27,489 bases of DNA from Conidiobolus incongruus B7586 (GCA_000697335.1 JNEM01006067.1:1-27489); one strand, 5' to 3'. Counted from the first letter of the stretch, positions 1 through 9,178 are shown. Notes: a model not told the origin generated them from the sequence alone. Program-made: numbers and translations.

Positions 1-1
1 A

Positions 2-499
2 TTTTGTGCTGAATACCACACAAATCTATTAGCAAGAACACTGCTTTTAAGCTTTATCCTGTTTTTTTCTCCTATGTCATCTATTATTAATACTGATAAT
101 AACAATAGAGACTCCCTTAAACCACATTTGATAGAAGCTATACTTAGTTAGTTGAGGCAAGAGGAAAACTATGAATCCTGGTGCTCTAACAAGTTAAACA
201 CTTCTTTTCAAATATGCAGGTTTGTTCTTGTTTTAGAAAGAGTAGATTATATAAAGTTGAGAAAGAAGCTTGATAAAATATTTAATCATGTAAGAACTCT
301 TATTCTCAAATTTAAAACTGCTGAACAAGTTCTAACAAGTAAATAATGTGGTAGAAATGGCCCTTTGTTTACAACAGTTAATACTCTTATAACACAAGAT
401 GATTTAGTTTTTAGAGCTTCTAACATAGCTCCTATAGCTTTTTTATCACACAACTAGTTTCACTATGAGGAACTAGATTACCTAGATGATAAAAAATAA
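2..499 (+). pseudogene. Second relic ORF of the Harbinger-like element
   Basis: One plus-strand frame starting at base 2 stays protein-like for about 166 codons, interrupted by three stops (one TAA, two TAG), to a final TAA at 497-499. It includes FCAEYHTNLLARTLL, LRQEENYESWCSNK and CGRNGPLFTTVNTLITQ. The left edge is cut by the window. It lies in the same element as the transposase but on the opposite strand. Harbinger elements commonly carry a second, DNA-binding (Myb/SANT-like) protein, and this could be its remnant. I see no clear Myb tryptophan pattern, so the identity is inferred from position only. Confidence 0.4.
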
Positions 500-1149
500 A
501 GTAATAGTAGCTTTCACCTTTCATTGTTTTTTTTAATTAAAAACTTTAGAAACATAAGAAACAATGAAAGAAGAAGAAAAAATACCTAATTTTCCCTTTT
601 TCTTGAGGTTATCAAAAAAAACATACAGGAGCAAAATAAAATTTCAAGATAATAGATTAAGTTACAACAACTACAAAAAAAATGTTATTTATAAATATTA
701 AAACAACAACAATTTTTAATGGAAAAACTCTTATAATTAATATAAAGGAACTTTAAAAAAAGTGGTTAGTTTATATGATTTTTATTACAAAACAAAATAT
801 AATCAAAAGAATACATCTAAAATAGTTAACCAAGTGTTAGTTTGTGATAAGATTACTACTTGTAATTTATTTAATTTAGTAAAGTTATTATGTGTGTTGA
901 TTATATCTTGTTTATTGTTGTCAATATTAATATTTTCACCAGTTTCTTTTTCAACTCCTTTTTTTAAATTGTAGTTTTATTCATTAAGAGAAATAAAGTT
1001 GTAAAGGAAAGTAGTTATATATATAAGTGTAACAACAAATTAATAAGCTTTTGTATTTTGTATATAATAAGGTAGTAACTTTAAACAAAAAAAGATAGCT
1101 TTCTAGATATTAAAAGTTCTTTTTTACTACAGATTACTTTTTATTATAT
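500..1149. other. AT-rich interior of the transposon, no gene seen
   Basis: Apart from the 518-570 hairpin I see no supportable gene. An open frame at 762-974 has no ATG and reads as a leucine-rich hydrophobic stretch. It is more likely decayed spacer between the two relic ORFs than a protein. Confidence 0.5.
518..570. repeat. 12-bp perfect inverted repeat (hairpin)
   Basis: CTTTCATTGTTT at 518-529 is perfectly repeated in reverse complement as AAACAATGAAAG at 559-570, around a 29-base AT-rich loop. It lies inside the Harbinger-like element, just past the plus-strand relic ORF, and could be a nested remnant or a bidirectional 3'-end structure. In DNA this AT-rich, short palindromes are common, but a 12-bp perfect one containing C and G is less so. 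Confidence 0.5.
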
Positions 1150-2192
1150 ACAATATTGAATTTTTCTATTCTTTTCTTTATAGAGAAAAAAATAGCTTCA
1201 ATCTAATTTCTTTAAAATAAAGTAACTATAAACTTATTATTAATATAACCTATAAAAAACAAAAATTAAATAAAAACATTTATTTGTTATTGATAATAAA
1301 TTAACTTAAGTATGAAGCAACTATATTACTTATTATTATTTATAAGAATATATTCTCTTTGTTTAAAGTATTTATTTAACTTATTGAATAATTTAAATGT
1401 TTTTAAAATACTAGAGTTATAATATAATTTAGGTTTCCTAAACTTAAAATATATAAATTTATTTGAAGATAATATAACAACTATATATTAAAGGCTATGT
1501 GTGCTTTTTTTGTTGTAATATAACTAAATATAAAATGTAAGCTAATTTTCAAGTATAATATAACTACCATTTAAATAACCAGTATAGTTATTAAAGGAGA
1601 GTTGTTCTGAATAAGCTTCCTCTATATTATAATGATGTTCTAACCAAACTATTTGATTATCTAGTTTCTCTCTAATAAAACATATTATTCTTTTAGTATA
1701 TAAAATAACAATTCCTTCTCCTATTTAGAACTTTTCTGCTATATCTTTTAAACATGCTTTTTTGTAACCTAGTTAGTAAAGTGTAACTGCTAATTGAGTT
1801 TCTAAAGGTGTATATTTTCCTTGATGAGAAGAAATGAAATTTTTATGTGACTGTAAAATATCAGCAAGTTAGAAAAACTTAGCCTTTAGCATCCTTATCT
1901 ATCTTTTGAAATCATTTTCTTCAGAAGGAAGTTTATGTATAGACTACTATAGCAAGTATAATGTGTATAGCAAGTGTGGAGATATGTATCTTGAGGTTTT
2001 TAGTTCATATAATAATCTTAAAATTGCTGGATCATCTGAGTTCTTATTAAAGTTTACTATAGTAAAAGTAATGAGGAACTCTACTATTTCTTTTGTGTTA
2101 AGCATAGGAAAAAATAAAACTTGTGAGGTGATTTTAATGAATATTATATATTTTTTAGTTTGAGAAGAGGAAAACTTAGAGTTAATTATCAA
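1150..2192 (-). pseudogene. PIF/Harbinger-like transposase relic (DDE, HARBI1-like)
   Basis: Read on the minus strand, the order of motifs follows fungal Harbinger transposases. An N-terminal region has LPSEENDFKR followed by a helical stretch. Next come TPLETQLAVTLY (1776-1811), LGYKKACLKDIAEKF and an IGEG segment, which match the helix-turn-helix portion. Then comes GYLNGS (1563-1580), where the family has GxxDGT, then LYYNKK, then EYILINNN (1332-1355), where the family has EYILGDxxY. Both expected catalytic aspartates therefore read as asparagine, each explained by one G-to-A transition. Several TAA or TAG codons interrupt the frame, mostly where Gln would fit. The enzyme would have cut and pasted the element, but this copy is dead. 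The family call rests on motif order by eye. The C-terminal third below about 1300 is very weak. Confidence 0.75.
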
Positions 2193-2199
2193 AAAAATT

Positions 2200-2292
2200 C
2201 AGTGAATTTTTTTAGGTCACATTTGAGTACATTTTTAACATTTTTCAGAAAAATCAGAAAAATCAGGAATCAGGACAGATTTGAGTAGGCCC
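2200..2292. repeat. Right terminus of the Harbinger-like element with subterminal repeats
   Basis: Two copies of a 17-base direct repeat, GGTCACATTTGAGTACA (2215-2231) and GGACAGATTTGAGTAGG (2273-2289), flank a run of short CAGAAAAAT/CAGGAAT repeats. Such subterminal arrays are often transposase binding sites. Here they lie immediately outside the transposase relic and end in GGCCC at 2292. The matching left terminus is not visible, so calling this an inverted repeat is inference. Confidence 0.55.
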
Positions 2293-2426
2293 ATTATATG
2301 TTTATTAATTGAGTAGGTAAATTATATGATTATTGAATCATTATATGATAAAATGTGGATGATAATGATTTCATAAAATTAATATAGAAACCCTTTAGGA
2401 TATTAACGTCTTGCTTTTTTGCCTTT

Positions 2427-5195
2427 TCATTTGTATGGATTCGGCTTGGAAATTGATTTACTTTCTCCACGGTTTTTGCTACCACTTTTATTATTACCCG
2501 CAATTTGATCATTTCGGCGGTTGCTATCATTACCATTATTGCTACTATCGCCATTACTGATCTCAGATCCATCAGTACCGCCATTGACGTTATCTTCACT
2601 GTTGCTATCTGATCCATCATTACTATGATTGTTATTATCGCTTTTGATATTGTGAGAGCCATTATTGCCGCTGGTGCCATTATCTCCTCCATTAACGCTA
2701 GTATCATTATTATCATTACTCTGATTATCAGTTTCATCATCGTCATCATTGTCATTTCTACCATGACCATCATTGCGAGAACCATGATTGCCTTTGGCAT
2801 TCTTATTATTGGATTCCAATTCAATTTCGGTCTTAATGACTTTCTTACCATGAGTTTTTACATCGATATCAACAACATCGTCTCCTCTTAAAACTTTAGT
2901 ATCCAAATCGACAGCAGCTTTATCTCCATTTTTATTGTTCCCGGTCTCACCATGACCATTGGGTCCATCACTGTCAATGGCATCTTCGACAGTGTCAACC
3001 ACTTCCTCAATAACATCTTTATCTTTACCTTTACCTTTACCTTGAGATTTCTTCGATCTAAGATTTGGACCATGTCCTCCATCTTCTAGAAGATCCAGGT
3101 TGACATTGATATCTTGACTGTCTTTTCCACTTTGATGATGACCTGACCTATCTTTAGCTTGGTCATTTTGATCCTTCAATAAGTCCGAATCGGCAACTTC
3201 ATTGACAGTTTTCTCAACTTTTTTAACAGCATGTTGAACTTCTTTCTCAACTTCTTTCACGACTTCTCCCTGGTTGATACCACTAACCTTATGTTTGGTA
3301 TTTGAGGTCTTATCTTTATTGGAACCACTCAATTCGATACCAACCAATTTTTCATCTTTGTTATCCTTTTTGTTTCCATGATTGCTGTCTTTATCCAGCA
3401 CAGTGAAATCAACATCAATGTCAACTACATCTTTGCTTCCTTTAGATTGATGATTTCCAGCGTGTTGAGGAAGTACGTTAATTTCTACATCAACCGCATC
3501 GTCATCACTCCTACCAGAGCCATGTCCGTTATTTCGAGTTCTGTCAAGGACATTAACATCTAAGCCAACTGCATCATTGCCTCCTTTAGGAGGATGACCT
3601 CCAGAATGTTGAGAAAGCACATCAACACCAACATCGACTACTTCACTGCCTTTCTTTCCGGATTGATTTCTATTAGCGTGAGTCTTGTCGAGGACATTCA
3701 CACCAAGGTCAACTACTTCGCTGCCATCCTTGGGTTTGTGACTTCCACTGCGTTGAGAGAGCAAATTGACATCAGCGCCAACTACGTCATTTCCTTTCTT
3801 TCTAGATTGATTTCCATCAGTATGAGTCTTATCAAGGACATTCACACCAAGATCTACCACATCATCTCCGTCTTTCGATTTCTTGCTTCCATTGTGTTGA
3901 GAGAGTAAATTGACATCAGCGCCAACTACGTCATTTCCTTTCTTTCCAGATTGATTTCCATCATTATGAGTCTTATCAAGGACATTCACACCAAGATCAA
4001 CTACTTCATTGCCGTTCTTCGATTTCTGACTTCCACTGCGTTGAGAGAGTAAATTGACATCAGCACCAACTACGTCATTTCCTTTCTTTCTAGCTTGATT
4101 TCCATCAGTATGAGTCTTATCAAGGACATTCACACCAAGGTCAACTACTTCATCTCCATCCTTCGATTCCTTGCTTCCATTGTGTTGAGAGAGTAAATTG
4201 ACATCAGCACCAACTACGTCATTTCCTTTCTTTCCAGATTGATTTCCATCATTATGAGTCTTATCAAGGACATTCACACCAAGATCAACTACTTCATTGC
4301 CGTTCTTCGATTTCTGACTTCCACTGCGTTGAGAGAGTAAATTGACATCAGCACCAACTACGTCATTTCCTTTCTTTCTAGCTTGATTTCCATCAGTATG
4401 AGTCTTATCAAGGACATTCACACCAAGGTCAACTACTTCATCTCCATCCTTCGATTCCTTGCTTCCATTGTGTTGAGAGAGTAAATTGACATCAGCACCA
4501 ACTACGTCATTTCCTTTCTTTCCAGATTGATTTCCATCATTATGAGTCTTATCAAGGACATTCACACCAAGATCAACTACTTCACTGCCATCCTTGGATT
4601 TCTGACTTCCACTGCGTTGAGAGAGTAAATTGACATCAGCACCAACTACATCATTTCCTTTCTTTCCAGATTGATTTCCATCAGTATGAGTCTTGTCGAG
4701 GACATTCACACCAAGGTCAACTACTTCATCTCCATCCTTCGATTTCTTACTTCCATTGTGTTGAGAGAGTAAATTGACATCAGCACCAACTACGTCATTT
4801 CCTTTCTTTCTAGATTGATTTCCATCATTATGAGCCTTATCAAGGACATTCACACCAAGGCCTACCACATCATCTCCATCCTTCGATTTTCCTGACCCAG
4901 TGTGTTGGGAGAGTATATTAACATCGGTATCAACCACGTCCTTACCTGATTTTGGAGCCGATGCTTCATGACGAGTGTTAAGAATATTAACATCACCATC
5001 GACCACGTTGCTTCCATCTTCTTTCGAAGCAGCGCCCTTCGTTTGATGAGTCTTACTTAGAACCTTCACATCGGCATCTACTACATCGTTATCCTTGGCG
5101 ACCGCTCTCCGAACGATACCACCTATCTCGGAATGAGTAATAGGTTTAGCCATCAGTGACATGATCAAAATGCTAAAAATAGTTGCTGAGCGCAT
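2427..5195 (-). CDS. Secreted 922-aa nested-repeat protein (family member a)
   Basis: This is a predicted secreted protein of unknown function. The N-terminus (MRSATIFSILIMSLMAKP) is a signal peptide, followed by Val-Arg-Arg at 28-30, a good Kex2-type site. Residues about 36-614 are a long array of 23-25-residue units with core (D/E)VVDxxVNVL, paired into 48-residue dimers of types ending LLSQHNG/LLSQRSG and VLDKTH. About eleven dimers are recognisable, and GKKG or RKKG separates them. Residues about 615-800 are Lys/Glu/Asp-rich, with a likely amphipathic helix at EVVKEVEKEVQHAVKKVEK. The last 120 residues are an Asn/Asp/Ser/Gly-rich, surely disordered tail. I see no cysteine and no GPI or membrane segment at the C-terminus. 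The N-terminal 47 residues align closely with the product of 9179-9820. It is the only cluster member transcribed leftward. A TATA-like box lies 88 bp upstream. Confidence 0.9.
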   Translation of the reverse strand: MRSATIFSILIMSLMAKPITHSEIGGIVRRAVAKDNDVVDADVKVLSKTHQTKGAASKEDGSNVVDGDVNILNTRHEASAPKSGKDVVDTDVNILSQHTGSGKSKDGDDVVGLGVNVLDKAHNDGNQSRKKGNDVVGADVNLLSQHNGSKKSKDGDEVVDLGVNVLDKTHTDGNQSGKKGNDVVGADVNLLSQRSGSQKSKDGSEVVDLGVNVLDKTHNDGNQSGKKGNDVVGADVNLLSQHNGSKESKDGDEVVDLGVNVLDKTHTDGNQARKKGNDVVGADVNLLSQRSGSQKSKNGNEVVDLGVNVLDKTHNDGNQSGKKGNDVVGADVNLLSQHNGSKESKDGDEVVDLGVNVLDKTHTDGNQARKKGNDVVGADVNLLSQRSGSQKSKNGNEVVDLGVNVLDKTHNDGNQSGKKGNDVVGADVNLLSQHNGSKKSKDGDDVVDLGVNVLDKTHTDGNQSRKKGNDVVGADVNLLSQRSGSHKPKDGSEVVDLGVNVLDKTHANRNQSGKKGSEVVDVGVDVLSQHSGGHPPKGGNDAVGLDVNVLDRTRNNGHGSGRSDDDAVDVEINVLPQHAGNHQSKGSKDVVDIDVDFTVLDKDSNHGNKKDNKDEKLVGIELSGSNKDKTSNTKHKVSGINQGEVVKEVEKEVQHAVKKVEKTVNEVADSDLLKDQNDQAKDRSGHHQSGKDSQDINVNLDLLEDGGHGPNLRSKKSQGKGKGKDKDVIEEVVDTVEDAIDSDGPNGHGETGNNKNGDKAAVDLDTKVLRGDDVVDIDVKTHGKKVIKTEIELESNNKNAKGNHGSRNDGHGRNDNDDDDETDNQSNDNNDTSVNGGDNGTSGNNGSHNIKSDNNNHSNDGSDSNSEDNVNGGTDGSEISNGDSSNNGNDSNRRNDQIAGNNKSGSKNRGESKSISKPNPYK
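3353..5090 (-). repeat. Coding tandem array: 144-bp dimer repeats with a 288-bp higher-order unit
   Basis: The DNA encodes 48-aa dimers (144 bp). Dimers alternate between a SQHNG and a SQRSG form, so pairs make a 288-bp (96-aa) higher-order unit. Bases 3961-4248 and 4249-4536 are identical as far as I can read, and the identity runs on a few tens of bases before differing. Units at the edges are more diverged (VLNTRH, LPQHAG, DVDFTVLDK forms), so the middle expanded most recently. Confidence 0.9.
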
Positions 5196-5282
5196 AATAC
5201 AATGAAAATAATTAATTGATTGAAATGAATTAATGTATTAATGTATAAATGTATGATACCGAATATTTGTCTCTTATCACTA

Positions 5283-5291
5283 CTTTATATA
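5283..5291 (-). promoter_or_regulatory. TATA-like box of the 922-aa repeat gene
   Basis: On the minus strand this reads TATATAAAG, 88 bp before the ATG at 5195. The same TATATAAA/G core occurs about 70-100 bp upstream of the other intact family genes, which makes it more credible than a chance AT run. Confidence 0.6.
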
Positions 5292-5299
5292 CATACTAC

Positions 5300-6440
5300 C
5301 TCAGCATATTATATCATATCTTATCATTTTAATTCTACGGAAATTATTATAATTTCATCAAATTTATTAATATTAAAATTTATTAATTTTCCCAATTCAA
5401 TTCCAAATAAAATTGGTTAAAAATTTGCAAATCTTTTCATATATAATTTCCTAACGGATTCGGTATTAACGGAAATATTGGTAAATGGAATTATGGAAAG
5501 TTTTTTTTATTCTTAACAGCAATATTGAGATATTTGATAGTTGTCATGGTGTGATTAGTATTCATTTTTGAAATTAATTATTATTAATGTAGCGCTTAGA
5601 GATGACTAATGTGGTTCATTTTAAGATTATACTTATTAAAATATTTTTTATTTGCTTGAAATTTAAGCGTTTTAAAAATAAACCATCATTATTGTTAGCA
5701 AGACCAGTTTAATATTTGAGCTTCCTCAAAATACAACAATACATATAATTTATAATCTTTAATGCTTTATATTAAATAATTCAAAAATCAGTCATAATTC
5801 CAACTGGTTAGTTTATATTGATTCATTTTGTTTTATATAATATATTAAAGGGCTGTTATATCCAAATTAGTTAAATATATTTTCGTCTACTAAGCTATGG
5901 ATAAGTAGGATTAAAAAACTATCAGACATTTATCAATCCAATATTGAATAGATTAAATTTAATATTCAGACTCTTAAATTATTAGTATTGAATGATTACA
6001 GAGATATATTTCAAATGTAAGACATTTAATCTGATATTATATTCATTGATACACAATAAATTGAATAAAATATCTTCTTTTGATATTATCAAATTAATTT
6101 GTAGCCATAATGATAAAGGCGAACAATTAGAATATTCGTTGACAAAATAATATGAAAAATTTAATTCGTATTATTATCAATTTAATAATCATGCAATATA
6201 TTGATAATTGAAAATTGATGAAATTTTTGGGAAAATGATATGAGAAGTGAATGGAAGTGTGTATCAAGATATAGCATACTATGGTATGAATGAAAAATAT
6301 TCATAACATCTTGATAGAAAGTATGAATTCATTTTAGTTGTAAAAATTGATGATTGTAGTCCACATATATTTGCTTAATATCTCCATTATCATCCAAGTT
6401 ATTACATCTAGTAGATATTACTTCATTCTTCACTTTTAAT
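5300..6440. other. AT-rich intergenic region, no gene seen
   Basis: The first 200 bp are the promoter side of the leftward repeat gene, including the CCAATATTTCCGTTAA element. Beyond that I see only AT-rich sequence without a sustained reading frame or RNA-gene signature. Confidence 0.6.
5466..5481 (-). promoter_or_regulatory. Shared upstream element CCAATATTTCCGTTAA
   Basis: On the minus strand this is CCAATATTTCCGTTAA, about 270 bp upstream of the repeat gene. Fifteen of 16 bases match CCAAAATTTCCGTTAA at 8946-8961, which lies about 220 bp upstream of its closest paralogue and in the same orientation relative to the gene. A second, shorter TTTCCGTAGAA copy on the minus strand lies near 5334-5344. 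Candidate factor-binding site; the factor is unknown. Confidence 0.45.
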
Positions 6441-6445
6441 TATTC

Positions 6446-6670
6446 TCAATCCATAGAAAGTTCGCTAGCCTCATCCAAAAATGCTCCAAAGTTTCCAATA
6501 CTTTTCAAAGATCCTTGGTCGTCATACAACGGGCCATCAACAGGCTTCAGTACGATTTCCAAAAGACTTTCAGTGGCTCCCGTCTCACAATTGATATCCA
6601 AAAGAGTATTGTTCAGAGTTTCTAAGAAGATTACTGCGGTGTGATCTATACTGTATCTATAGTGACTCAT
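6446..6670 (-). CDS. Small acidic hypothetical protein, 74 aa
   Basis: I do not recognise this protein. The frame is clean: a TAG lies directly before the ATG, and 74 codons run to TGA. Base composition is clearly less AT-rich than the surroundings and varied codons are used, which suggests real coding sequence. It begins MSHYRYSIDHTAVIFLETL and ends GNFGAFLDEASELSMD. There is no signal peptide, membrane segment or Arg-Arg site, so it is not a member of the flanking secreted family and probably acts inside the cell. A TATAAAAA-like box lies about 85 bp upstream, next to a poly(T) run. It could also be the last remnant or an exon of a larger gene. No known domain is evident. Confidence 0.5.
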   Translation of the reverse strand: MSHYRYSIDHTAVIFLETLNNTLLDINCETGATESLLEIVLKPVDGPLYDDQGSLKSIGNFGAFLDEASELSMD

Positions 6671-6750
6671 CTATGTGGTGATTGATGTGGGTCCTTAGGA
6701 CCGTCAGAATGCTTGATTAGATGTTTGTGTGGTTTCTTTTTTTTTTCATT

Positions 6751-6759
6751 TTTTTATAT
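6751..6759 (-). promoter_or_regulatory. TATA-like box and poly(dA:dT) tract upstream of 6446-6670
   Basis: The minus strand reads ATATAAAAA, followed by an almost pure A-run (plus-strand T-run about 6727-6755). Its position about 85 bp before the ATG matches the spacing used by the other genes here. AT richness makes chance occurrence possible. Confidence 0.35.
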
Positions 6760-8030
6760 CTTATACATCGCTAAGGTTTATCACTTTTCTTAGATTGATT
6801 TTGGGCTTATTTGCAAGTGTTAGCAATCAATTTAGCAGTGGTAGAGCATATATTTCATTAGTAGCCATGACTAAATATTTCAATTATGAAAAACTATAAA
6901 AGGTTAACAGATATAAAGTTTTAATAGAATCAATATACAATATTATTTTGAGAATGAATTTTGGTATTGGTTAAATTTGAAATAGTTTTGACATGTGGTA
7001 AATTGATTTATATATTAGGGCTGAAATAGGTTGTTGATGTTGGTTTATTGATGATTGTCAAATTTATGTTTTTGAGCTTATTCTTGTGTTTTTAAATAAT
7101 ATGAACTATAAAAGACAAATACCAATCTTAAGCTGTAATGCAAATTAGGCTGGTTTATATTAAAATTTTATTTATCTCTATCAACATTGATATTATATTG
7201 AAAGTTTAGTTTAAGTGCAGTATATAATACAAAGTTTTATATATTAAATGATGTAGATATTTATTCCATACAATTGTTGATTAATATAAACCATCTTATT
7301 TTATATCTTCAAAATTAAAAATTTATATAAATTGGATCTATTTCACACCTAGAAACATTTTTATAATTCTTTTGACATTTTAATTAATATTAATCATTAA
7401 TATAATGACTAATGATAGAGAAAATAACAAAAATATATTACTCTGATTAGCAATAGCTGTTATAATTTCATGATGATTGATAAAATTAATAAATATGAAA
7501 ATCATAAATAAAATAATAGTAATGTTGTATAATTGTTTTATTACATTGAATCAACAATTATAATAATATTTTTTACAGAATTATGATTAAAACAAAAAAC
7601 TGCTATATATGCAATAAGTCAGATAATTATTTATATCATGATTTCAGTAGTAGGTGAATATTATGATATTCAAAACAAAATTTCAAATCCCAGTATAGAT
7701 AAGTTAATAAAAATATTTTCTAACTTATATTATTTGATGGTTGAGCTTTATCAACCTATATTGCTTTATTTCAATACATCGATTAGAATTTCAAATGGCC
7801 ATAAACAGTGCTATCTTTATATATGAAAACATAACACTAAAACAATCCCCAACAATATTTCATTATTTAAAATTCAAACAAAAACTAAATATTCTAAATA
7901 AACCACACTTTAAATCCCATCATATCTCAAAAAATTCAATCATCGATGATAATCAAATTGATGGTATTAAGAATATAAATTATCATTAATCATTTTGATG
8001 GCAATCAAGATGTTAAAAATTTAACATTAT
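6760..8030. other. AT-rich intergenic region, no gene seen
   Basis: I find no convincing gene. Short open frames at 7638-7826 and 7741-7989 are AT-codon dominated (Ile, Tyr, Asn, Lys), lack a shared motif with the cluster, and look like chance openings. Confidence 0.55.
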
Positions 8031-8035
8031 AAATG

Positions 8036-8347
8036 ATGCGATATATTATGTTATTCACATTTCTCATTTATGTCGGTGATGTGATTTCAATTACATCTGG
8101 TGAAAATATCTGAGAGATTCAAAGAGGTGGGCTGATTGAAGATTTTGAAATAGTTCAACTGGGTACGAATATTGGTGACAAGGATGAAGACATTGAAAGA
8201 GGTGAACGATTGCAAAAACAGGAAAATAAGGGTAAGGAGGAATCTAATCAAGACACTTTTTCTAGAGTTAATATGAGTGAGGCTTATGTGATTGATTTGT
8301 TAAGTGCCCTTTTAGGAAATTACCTTGACTCATTGTTAGCATTTTAG
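8036..8347 (+). pseudogene. Decayed secreted-protein gene of the cluster (member b)
   Basis: The frame from ATG 8036 gives a hydrophobic leader (MRYIMLFTFLIYVGDVIS), then an in-frame TGA at 8111-8113, then 78 more open codons to a TAG. The downstream part is charged and helical (DKDEDIERGERLQKQENKGK), ending with a leucine-rich stretch, VIDLLSALLGNYLDSLLAF. This resembles the acidic, leucine-containing body of the gene at 11063. The order of leader, charged segment and Leu-rich end, plus its place in the array, suggests a former family member broken by one stop. The alternative is a chance open frame, but composition and position argue against that. No Arg-Arg site is visible. Confidence 0.5.
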
Positions 8348-8945
8348 TCATTTTATTATGAAAATATGATTAACTGATTTTATAATATAGTGGTATCAGT
8401 ATTTATATTAAGTAATAGAATTATGAGGGCTAAAATGCATTTATATATCAATTATATTGAGCTTTATATATCACACCTCAACAATTAAAAAAATCTTTTA
8501 AATTTGCAATATTAAAATCCAATCCTATATTGTATACTAATTATCAGTATTTTAATAAATTTAATAGATTCATTTAAAAATTATATTAGATATATAACTC
8601 AATTTTATTGATCAATTCTGTCATAAATGGTGATGTTTTAAATGAAATACAATAGATTTAAATGCTTTGTAATCATATTATTGATAAAAAATCCAAAAAT
8701 TGCATGTAATTGGGTTCAAAATATGTAATCATCTAATGACCTTTAATATTTAATTTTATATATTTGATCATGAATTTTTATTAGATCAAAATTTTTATAA
8801 TTATGTTGAATTCTATTTTGAAGTATACTATATAATTTTTTGTGATGCATATATTCCAAAAAAAGAATACTCAAAGCATCCATTCGGAGCATTAATATAG
8901 CACATCATTCCAAGCTTTCAATATTATTAAGGAACTTTCAAGTAA
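8348..8945. other. AT-rich intergenic region, no gene seen
   Basis: No sustained frame or RNA signature. The right edge leads into the upstream region of the 9179 gene. Confidence 0.6.
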
Positions 8946-8961
8946 CCAAAATTTCCGTTAA
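8946..8961 (+). promoter_or_regulatory. Shared upstream element CCAAAATTTCCGTTAA
   Basis: It matches the element at 5466-5481 (minus) at 15 of 16 bases and has the same orientation toward its gene, about 220 bp from the ATG at 9179. The two genes that carry it are each other's closest relatives at the N-terminus, so it may be inherited promoter sequence or a conserved binding site. Confidence 0.45.
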
Positions 8962-9080
8962 AAAATCGTATGGAAAAATTAAATTGATCATTACTTATAA
9001 AACTTTTGAATAAAAGATAATTTTTAACAAATATCAATAGGCGTAAAATATCTTGATTTTTGTATAATTTTTGGAGAGAG

Positions 9081-9088
9081 TATATAAA
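9081..9088 (+). promoter_or_regulatory. TATA box TATATAAA of the 9179 gene
   Basis: TATATAAA lies 98 bp upstream of the ATG, preceded by the purine run GGAGAGAG. It is the same octamer as upstream of the genes at 16745 and 19446. Confidence 0.6.
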
Positions 9089-9178
9089 TCACATCTCTTA
9101 TCCAAGTTAATACCATCAAATTATATTTATTTAATATTTGATATTGGTTAATTTTTAATTTTAATATAATTTTGAAGA

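Larger units (their letters stand above)
1..2292 (-). mobile_element. Decayed PIF/Harbinger-like DNA transposon, left end outside window
   Basis: Two relic reading frames and a structured terminus make this a decayed cut-and-paste element. The minus strand carries a recognisable Harbinger-type transposase, the plus strand carries a second relic ORF near the left edge, and the right end closes with a repeat-rich terminus whose outermost bases, read inward, are GGGCCTACTCAAATC. PIF/Harbinger elements typically have two ORFs and GC-rich termini beginning near GGGCC. The right boundary at about 2292 is my inference. The left terminus is not in the window, so the target-site duplication cannot be checked. 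Many in-frame stops and loss of catalytic Asp show an old, inactive copy. Confidence 0.72.

Noticed and set aside
762-974. 70-codon plus-strand open frame with a hydrophobic end
   Set aside because: No ATG, AT-codon composition, lies between two relic ORFs of a transposon; most likely chance.
3353-5090. Regular repeats resembling a CRISPR or satellite array
   Set aside because: Units are coding, in frame, without unique spacers, and inside one long intact gene of a eukaryote.
2427-5195. Possible pheromone (alpha-factor-like) or peptide-toxin precursor cut at each repeat
   Set aside because: The separators are GKKG/RKKG, not Kex2-preferred KR or RR, and no short, identical mature peptide is bracketed as in known precursors. 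Only the single N-terminal RR is convincing.
7638-7989. Two overlapping open frames of 62 and 82 codons
   Set aside because: Ile/Tyr/Asn/Lys-dominated, one lacks an ATG, no motif shared with neighbours; expected by chance in AT-rich DNA.
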